A stretch of 64,000 nucleotides of DNA, from positions 1 through 64,000 of the forward strand of contig NZ_SCMP01000017.1 of NCBI RefSeq assembly GCF_005502935.1, written 5' to 3'. The translations under genes and the position numbers were made by a program. Shown here one piece after another: positions 59,104-64,000 of the stretch; positions within the stretch are counted from its first letter, which is position 1, and each line of letters begins with the position of its first letter. Under the pieces are notes generated by a model. That model was not told the origin of the DNA. It saw nothing but the letters and a program-made list of their open reading frames with translations, and made no database searches. Origin of the DNA: Pseudomonas sp. 2FG (GTDB lineage: Bacteria; Pseudomonadota; Gammaproteobacteria; Pseudomonadales; Pseudomonadaceae).

Positions 59104-60111
59104 ATGCTCAAGTCGCTGTTCGCCGTGGCCGCCTGTGCCCTGGCCTTAACCTCTACCAGCGCCCAGGACGCGCAGGCCGGCGCCCCCATCCTGATCAAGT
59201 TTTCCCACGTGGTGGCCGACGGCACGCCCAAGGGCCAGGGCGCGCTGTTGTTCAAGAAGCTGGCCGAGGAGCGCCTGCCCGGCCAGGTGCGGGTCGAGGT
59301 TTATTCCAACTCCAGCCTGTATGGCGATGCCGACGAGCTGCAAGCCCTGCGTAACGGCGAGGTGCAGTTGCTGGCGCCGTCGCTGGCCAAGTTCGAGCAG
59401 TACACCCGGCAGTTGCAGGTGTTCGATCTGCCGTTCCTGTTCGACGACCTGGAGGCGGTCAACCGCTTCCAGAAGCGCGCCAAGGGCCGCCAACTGCTGC
59501 GCTCGATGGAGCGGCAGAACATCGTCGGCCTGGCCTATTGGCACAACGGCATGAAGCAGCTCTCGGCCACCCGCGCCTTGCGCCTGCCGACGGATGCCGC
59601 CGGCCTGAGCTTTCGCATCCAAGCCTCGACGGTGCTCGAAGCGCAGTTCGCCCAGCTCGGCGCCAGCCCGCGCAAACTGGCTTTCGCCGAGGTGTTCAAG
59701 GCCCTGCAAAGCGGCCAGGTGCAAGGCGCGGAGAATCCCTGGTCGAACCTCTACAGCCAGCGGCTGCACAGCGTGCAGCCCTATATCACCGAGACCAACC
59801 ACGGGGTGCTCGACTATATGCTGGTGAGCAACCCGCGCTTTTGGTACGGCCTTCCGCACAGCGTTCGGGTCGAGCTGGAGACGATCATCGACGAGGTCAG
59901 CCTGGCCGTTAACCTCCAGGCCGAAACGCTCAACCGCGCCGACCGCGAACGCATCCTGGCCTCCGGCAGCAGCCAGCTGATCGGCCTCAGCGCCGAGGAA
60001 CGCGCAGCCTGGCGCAGCGCCATGCGCCCGGTGTGGCAGCAGTTCGAAGCGGCGATAGGCGCGGACGTGCTGAAGGCCGCCCAGGCAGTCAATCGCCAGC
60101 CACGCGATTGA
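59104..60111 (+). CDS. DctP-type TRAP transporter substrate-binding protein
   Basis: 335 aa. Signal peptide (LFAVAACALALTSTSA), then IKFSHVVADGTPKGQGALLF, EVYSNSSLYGD and QGAENPWSNLYSQRL with the conserved Arg in FRIQAS, which binds a carboxylate ligand. No DctQ or DctM genes lie near, so it is an orphan or works with a distant TRAP system or a sensor. C4-dicarboxylate specificity is the family default only. Confidence 0.85.
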   Translation: MLKSLFAVAACALALTSTSAQDAQAGAPILIKFSHVVADGTPKGQGALLFKKLAEERLPGQVRVEVYSNSSLYGDADELQALRNGEVQLLAPSLAKFEQYTRQLQVFDLPFLFDDLEAVNRFQKRAKGRQLLRSMERQNIVGLAYWHNGMKQLSATRALRLPTDAAGLSFRIQASTVLEAQFAQLGASPRKLAFAEVFKALQSGQVQGAENPWSNLYSQRLHSVQPYITETNHGVLDYMLVSNPRFWYGLPHSVRVELETIIDEVSLAVNLQAETLNRADRERILASGSSQLIGLSAEERAAWRSAMRPVWQQFEAAIGADVLKAAQAVNRQPRD

Positions 60112-60125
60112 GTCTGACGCACTAG

Positions 60126-60211
60126 CTACTCAGGCGGTCGGGCGCGGATATAGCGAATCACCGCCTCGCAGATCATGTCCTTGTGGCGGGCACGGATGGC
60201 CGGGGCGCCCG
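60126..60211 (-). pseudogene. Unassigned coding tail on the minus strand
   Basis: Minus frame PAIRARHKDMICEAVIRYIR ending ARPPE and TAG. It reads like a regulator tail but is too short to assign. It abuts the outer-membrane-factor copy at 60212, so both belong to the same rearrangement scar. Confidence 0.35.
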
Positions 60212-60310
60212 GCCGCCGAAAACGCCCAGGCCCAGGCTGAAGTCGAGGTCTACCGTGGCATAGTCGCCATTTACAAGGCGCTCGGCGGTGGCTGGCAGCC
60301 ACAGGCCTGA
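60212..60310 (+). pseudogene. Copy of an outer-membrane-factor 3' end
   Basis: 99 nt reading AAENAQAQAEVEVYRGIVAI then YKALGGGWQPQA and TGA. It corresponds codon for codon to the last 33 codons of oprN (58585-58683) with about a dozen nucleotide differences. No start or upstream domain is present. Confidence 0.8.
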
Positions 60311-60420
60311 CCTGACCTGAGCTGAGCTGGATTGGACTGGGAGTAATGGCATTAAGCAGCCGTTGAGTGGCTTCGACGGCTCGGGTAAGGTCATAGCATC
60401 CGCCACGACAAGGCTTTGCC

Positions 60421-61347
60421 ATGACCTCCAAGCTGGATCAACTCAAGCAGTTCACCACCGTGGTCGCCGACACCGGCGACATCGACGCCATCGCCCGCCT
60501 CAAGCCGGTAGACGCCACCACCAACCCCTCGCTACTGCTCAAGGCCGCCGCCATGCCTGGCTATGCCGAGCTATTGAATAACGCGGTAGCCGGCTGTGGC
60601 GGCGATCTGGGGCTGGCCTGCGATCGTTTTGCGGTCGCCGTCGGTCAGGGCATTCTCGAGGTGATCCCGGGGCGGATCTCCACCGAAGTCGATGCACGCC
60701 TGTCATTCGACACTCAGGCGACCCTGCGGCGCGCCGAACGGCTGATTGGCCTGTATGAGCAGGCCGGCATCGGCCGCGAACGGGTGCTGATCAAGATCGC
60801 CGCCACCTGGGAAGGTATCCGCGCGGCCGAACAGTTGGAGCGCGCAGGCATCCAGACCAACCTGACCCTGTTGTTCGCCTTTGCCCAGGCCGCCGCGTGC
60901 GCCGACGCCGGCATCTTCCTGATCTCGCCCTTCGTCGGACGCATCTACGACTGGCACAAGAAAGCCGAAGGCCGCGACTTTGTCGGCGCGGATGACCCCG
61001 GCGTGCGCTCGGTCACGCGGATTTATAACTACTACAAAGCCAACGGCTACAGCACCGTGGTCATGGGCGCGAGCTTCCGCAATCTGGGGCAGATCGAGCA
61101 ATTGGCCGGCTGCGACCGCCTGACCATCAGCCCCGAATTGCTGCAACAACTGGCGGACGACCAGAGCCCGCTGGAACGCAAACTGGCCGCCGGCAACCCT
61201 GGCGAAGCACGCCAGGCATTCGATCAAGGCCGCTTCCGCTGGGCACTGAATGAAGAGCCGATGGCCACCGAGAAACTGGCCGAAGGCATCCGCCTGTTCG
61301 CCCGCGACCAGGAGAAACTCGAAGCCCTGCTCGCCGCCAAAGGCTAG
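60421..61347 (+). CDS. tal: Transaldolase
   Basis: 308 aa TIM barrel of the TalB type. ATTNPSLLLKAA at the start, Schiff-base lysine near residue 125 in RVLIKIAATWEG, NLTLLFAFAQAAACADAG and GASFRNLGQIEQLAGCD. Interconverts sedoheptulose-7-P/glyceraldehyde-3-P and erythrose-4-P/fructose-6-P. Conserved neighbour of rssC in pseudomonads. Intact. Confidence 0.94.
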   Translation: MTSKLDQLKQFTTVVADTGDIDAIARLKPVDATTNPSLLLKAAAMPGYAELLNNAVAGCGGDLGLACDRFAVAVGQGILEVIPGRISTEVDARLSFDTQATLRRAERLIGLYEQAGIGRERVLIKIAATWEGIRAAEQLERAGIQTNLTLLFAFAQAAACADAGIFLISPFVGRIYDWHKKAEGRDFVGADDPGVRSVTRIYNYYKANGYSTVVMGASFRNLGQIEQLAGCDRLTISPELLQQLADDQSPLERKLAAGNPGEARQAFDQGRFRWALNEEPMATEKLAEGIRLFARDQEKLEALLAAKG

Positions 61348-61412
61348 AACGCACAGCGCGCGAGGCCCATAAGGCATCGCGCGCTGTCATATGGATTTAG
61401 GGGTGCGCTTAG

Positions 61413-61895
61413 TCAGCTGCGCTCGAGCGCGTTGACCAGATCGTGGAAGGCTTCGCGATTGGAGTCATTCAGCCCCATCAGAATACGGTGAGCTTCCAGC
61501 ACCTTGGCCTTCACCACCTCTTCCGATTGATCCTGCGACGGCAAGTCAGTCAGGCTCTCCGGGCATGGAACGGGGCGATCGACAATATTGAACACCTGAT
61601 CGAAGCCCATCGACTGCAACAACCGGGTGATATCCGGATGAGTCGTCACCACCGTAGGCAGCAGGCCGATCTTCTGCCGCGAGAGGATCGACAGCTTGGC
61701 CAGCAGCCCCAGCGTAGTGCTGTCGATACTGCGCGTCTCCGTCAGGTCAATGACGATCGCCGAAAAATTCAGCGCAGTGAAGATTTTTTCAATCGTGGCA
61801 TCCAGCGCTGAACAGAGGGTCAGGCGCACTTCACCGACAAACTTGAGAACGAAGGTGCCGTTCTGCTCGGCGAATTGAATTCTCCCGGTACTCAT
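61413..61895 (-). CDS. rssC: STAS-domain anti-sigma factor antagonist RssC
   Basis: 160 aa. STAS fold with the phosphorylatable Ser region in VIDLTETRSIDSTTLGLLAK. The ATG at 61895 gives the same length I recall for PA2797; an upstream TTG is less likely. The 12-mer GGTACTCATGCA is repeated around the start (61887-61911 region). Works with RssB in control of RpoS in P. aeruginosa. 10 nt after rssB. Confidence 0.85.
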   Translation of the reverse strand: MSTGRIQFAEQNGTFVLKFVGEVRLTLCSALDATIEKIFTALNFSAIVIDLTETRSIDSTTLGLLAKLSILSRQKIGLLPTVVTTHPDITRLLQSMGFDQVFNIVDRPVPCPESLTDLPSQDQSEEVVKAKVLEAHRILMGLNDSNREAFHDLVNALERS

Positions 61896-61905
61896 GCAGC
61901 GGTAC

Positions 61906-63090
61906 TCATGCAAGGTTCCTGCTTAACACCAGCAAGGCAATATCATCTGGCATATCACTTAGATTGGCCAGCCCAAGCACCTGGCGTAGGCCATCCAGGC
62001 TGCCGCCCGCCGTGCATACCAATTGCGGTAACAGTGCTTCCTTTTCTTTGAGTGTATCGCCCGGCAAAAGGTCCAAAATGCCGTCCGAGAGCAAGGTCAA
62101 ACTGAATGACTCAGGCAGTTCCAATACATGGTCGGTGTAGGTCGCTTCATTGAATAAGCCCACCGGCAGACCACGCCCATCGAGATAGTGCGCCGCACCC
62201 TGGCTATACAGCACAGGCAGCGGCAGATGACCGCCAATGCTGTACGTCAGCTGACCGCTCTGCTCATCGATCACCCCGCCGAGCATGGTCACGTGCTTGC
62301 CCAATTTGCAGTTGATCAGCCCGCGGTTGATATGGCCGAGCACATCCGAAGGTTTGAACTCCGGCAGCATGCCGCCGCGGCGCGACTCGTACAGCAACCG
62401 GGTGGTCATGAATTTCAGCAGCACGGTGATGAACGCCGAGGAAGCGCCGTGCCCGGACACATCGGCCAGATAGAAGGCGATGCGCCGATCATCGAGACGG
62501 AAGTAGTCGACGAAATCACCCGACAGGTACAGCGAAGGAATGATCTGATGGGCGAATTGCAGACCATCGACCGCCCAGGGCGTCACCGGCAGCATGTTCA
62601 TCTGCACCTGCCGCCCGGCGTTCTGATCCTCTTGCAACAGGTGCAGACTGGCCTGCAGCTCGCGGTTAGCCACCTCGAGCTTCTCGCGATAGCGGCGGTT
62701 TTCCTGCCGCAGGTGCGAACGATCCAGCGCACGGCGCACCGAGTGCTCGAGCACGGCGAGGTCTTCTAGAGGCTTGATCAGGTAATCGGCGGCGCCAAGG
62801 CGCAAAGCTTCGACTGCGTCGTTCATCACGCCGGCACCGGAGACCACGATCACCGGCGTCTCGACTTCCAGCGCATTGATGCGGCGGATCAGCTCTAAGC
62901 CGTCGACCTGCGGCATGCGCAGATCGCAAATCACCAGATCGGGTTTTTCCTGCTCGAAGACCTGCAGTCCCTGCAAGCCATTACTCGCTTGCAGAACGCT
63001 GAAGCCACTGTCTTCCAAATAGGCCGCGAGGCTCGCGCGCACTACTTCGTCGTCATCAATAATCAGCAGCGAGGCACTGGAATTGTGCAT
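61906..63090 (-). CDS. rssB: Response regulator with PP2C phosphatase domain, RssB-like
   Basis: 394 aa. N-terminal receiver (IIDDDEVVRASLAAYL; phospho-Asp in DLVICDLRMPQVDG; Lys in DYLIKPLEDL), a coiled linker (about 125-160), and a C-terminal SpoIIE-type phosphatase (SGDFVDYFRLDDRRIAFYLA; VSGHGASSAF). It dephosphorylates or is counteracted by the STAS partner encoded next. Part of RpoS control in Pseudomonas. Confidence 0.9.
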   Translation of the reverse strand: MHNSSASLLIIDDDEVVRASLAAYLEDSGFSVLQASNGLQGLQVFEQEKPDLVICDLRMPQVDGLELIRRINALEVETPVIVVSGAGVMNDAVEALRLGAADYLIKPLEDLAVLEHSVRRALDRSHLRQENRRYREKLEVANRELQASLHLLQEDQNAGRQVQMNMLPVTPWAVDGLQFAHQIIPSLYLSGDFVDYFRLDDRRIAFYLADVSGHGASSAFITVLLKFMTTRLLYESRRGGMLPEFKPSDVLGHINRGLINCKLGKHVTMLGGVIDEQSGQLTYSIGGHLPLPVLYSQGAAHYLDGRGLPVGLFNEATYTDHVLELPESFSLTLLSDGILDLLPGDTLKEKEALLPQLVCTAGGSLDGLRQVLGLANLSDMPDDIALLVLSRNLA

Positions 63091-63296
63091 GGGGTACCAG
63101 GCAAACGGCGCCAGGGAGAGTTGGCATAAACGTCAGGCCGATAAGCCGGGACGCGTGTACTCGCAGAGCACTTCAAGGCGCAGACGGTACTCCCATCCGT
63201 TCATCGATTCAAGCTTAGGCCGATCGTCGTCAGGCGCCTTTACAGCTTAAATAGGCGAAGGTTATAAGAAGCCTATAAAACCAGAGGAGCGGGTCA

Positions 63297-63596
63297 ATGA
63301 GCCAAAGCGATCATGCTGACACTGAGAAACGCGACTACATTCGCATGCAACTGGAAGCATCCGTCACTTTGCAGCACGCCGGCCAGGACATCCCCGCACT
63401 GTGCCTCGACCTGTCTAGCACCGGTATACAGCTGGAAGCCGAGAGTGCGGTGAGCGTGGGGGAGAAGGTTCGGGTACATATCGCCTCCGAGCACAACTCA
63501 CTCAAGGGCCTCGACGCCGAAGTCGAGGTGGTACGGGTTAGCGCGCTGGGAGATGGTCGCCAGTCCTTGGGGCTGGCGATTCTGTCGATGAACTAG
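63297..63596 (+). CDS. PilZ-domain protein
   Basis: 99 aa. KRDYIRMQLEASVTL holds the short RxxxR part and CLDLSSTGIQLEAES the D/NxSxxG part of the c-di-GMP-binding PilZ motif. Single domain, cytosolic. Same place as PA2799 in P. aeruginosa. Followed by a strong bidirectional terminator. Confidence 0.82.
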   Translation: MSQSDHADTEKRDYIRMQLEASVTLQHAGQDIPALCLDLSSTGIQLEAESAVSVGEKVRVHIASEHNSLKGLDAEVEVVRVSALGDGRQSLGLAILSMN

Positions 63597-63602
63597 CCCA
63601 TT

Positions 63603-63646
63603 CCAGACATGACAAAGGCGGCCTAAGCCGCCTTTGTCATGTCTGG
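63603..63646. terminator. Bidirectional terminator between pilZ gene and mlaA
   Basis: A 20-bp perfect stem (63603-63622 with 63627-63646) and CTAA loop between convergent genes. Confidence 0.85.
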
Positions 63647-63669
63647 TGTGGTTAAACCTGCCACAGGCG

Positions 63670-64000
63670 TTAGAAATCGTCTTCGACCTGACCGTCCTTC
63701 ACCTTGAACTCTCGGTTCTGCAGGAAAGCATTGCGGATAAACAGATACTTGTCGCCGCTGATCAACTTCTCAGCCGACAGCAGGCTGGCACGGGTATCGA
63801 CCACATCCACAGCACGGGTCAGGTTACGCGCTGGCACATCATCGATGTAGGGATAGGGTTCGAGGAAGCTATCGGGAATCTTGCCCGAGGCATCCCGCAC
63901 TGTGCTTGGCCCCAACAACGGCAAGACCAGATAAGGACCGCTGCCCAAGCCCCAGGCGCCAAACGTCTGGCCGAAGTCTTCATCGTTGCGTTGCAGGCCC
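63670..64000 (-). CDS. mlaA: Phospholipid-binding lipoprotein MlaA (partial, C-terminal part)
   Basis: The last 109 codons; the start lies beyond the right edge. Reads LQRNDEDFGQTFGAWGLGSG then PYLVLPLLGPSTVRDASGKI and DVVDTRASLLSAEKL, the MlaA/VacJ signature. Outer-membrane lipoprotein that helps return misplaced phospholipids. Same neighbour as PA2800. Confidence 0.92.
   Translation of the reverse strand, partial: GLQRNDEDFGQTFGAWGLGSGPYLVLPLLGPSTVRDASGKIPDSFLEPYPYIDDVPARNLTRAVDVVDTRASLLSAEKLISGDKYLFIRNAFLQNREFKVKDGQVEDDF

Noticed and set aside
61887..61911. GGTACTCATGCA direct repeat at the rssC start considered as an attachment site
   Set aside because: The copies are 14 nt apart inside a conserved operon, with no mobile gene nearby.

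Overview
The window is chromosomal DNA of a GC-rich gammaproteobacterium, almost certainly a Pseudomonas. The strongest evidence is the right edge, where transaldolase, a STAS anti-sigma antagonist, an RssB-type response regulator/phosphatase, a PilZ protein and MlaA lie in the order I recall around PA2796-PA2800 of P. aeruginosa, with dusA and a complete mexS-mexT-mexEF-oprN set next to them. I read the sequence by eye; no alignment, HMM or composition statistics were run.

Layout. (1) 1-9321: amine and dicarboxylate catabolism. A leftward operon (puuB-like oxidase, XRE-cupin regulator, gamma-glutamylpolyamine synthetase, SpuC-type transaminase running off the left end) is followed by csiR and a rightward glaH(csiD)-lhgO-class III transaminase cluster and a class I amidotransferase. 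Together they could take polyamines to GABA/5-aminovalerate level and glutarate via L-2-hydroxyglutarate to 2-oxoglutarate. (2) 9637-49342: about 40 kb of metal resistance. Contents: copRS; a YHS-domain Cu ATPase; thiol-disulfide genes (a broken tlpA, dsbG, a second tlpA and ccdA); a cupredoxin; two mer regulator loci (one reduced to a merT scar, one merRTP without merA); a bufferin-type RiPP operon (bufA-bufB-bufC); a PtrA-like protein; copA-copB with small His/Met-rich partners, a cytochrome c and a DUF411 protein; cadR-cadA; an ACR3-like arsenite permease; rcnR-rcnA; a two-HMA Cu+ ATPase; and cusCBA-cusF-like. (3) 49634-60111: dusA, mexS/mexT/mexEF-oprN and a lone DctP protein. (4) 60112-64000: a scar holding an outer-membrane-factor 3' end, then tal, rssC, rssB, pilZ and mlaA.

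How it works together. The copper genes cover cytosolic export (two P1B ATPases), periplasmic oxidation and sequestration (CopA, CopB, Met/His-rich proteins, cupredoxin), periplasm-to-outside export (Cus) and probably peptide-based copper capture (bufferin). Four matches to the CopR motif (CTGACA-N5-GTAAT) lie at 11787, 23333, 23699 and 42963, upstream of the copR/ATPase, buf/ptrA, copAB and cus units, which suggests one CopRS regulon. An ANR/FNR-type box at 11983 adds possible oxygen control to the first ATPase.

The island is a mosaic. It has several broken or chimeric genes (tlpA, two sterol-desaturase copies of which one is truncated, a LolA-DUF3047 fusion, a merT-anchor fusion, SCO and DUF411 remnants, cueR and TraX stubs, a rhodanese fragment) and a 150-bp MITE-like element, but no recognisable transposase, integrase or tRNA gene. 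No rRNA, tRNA or CRISPR array was seen.
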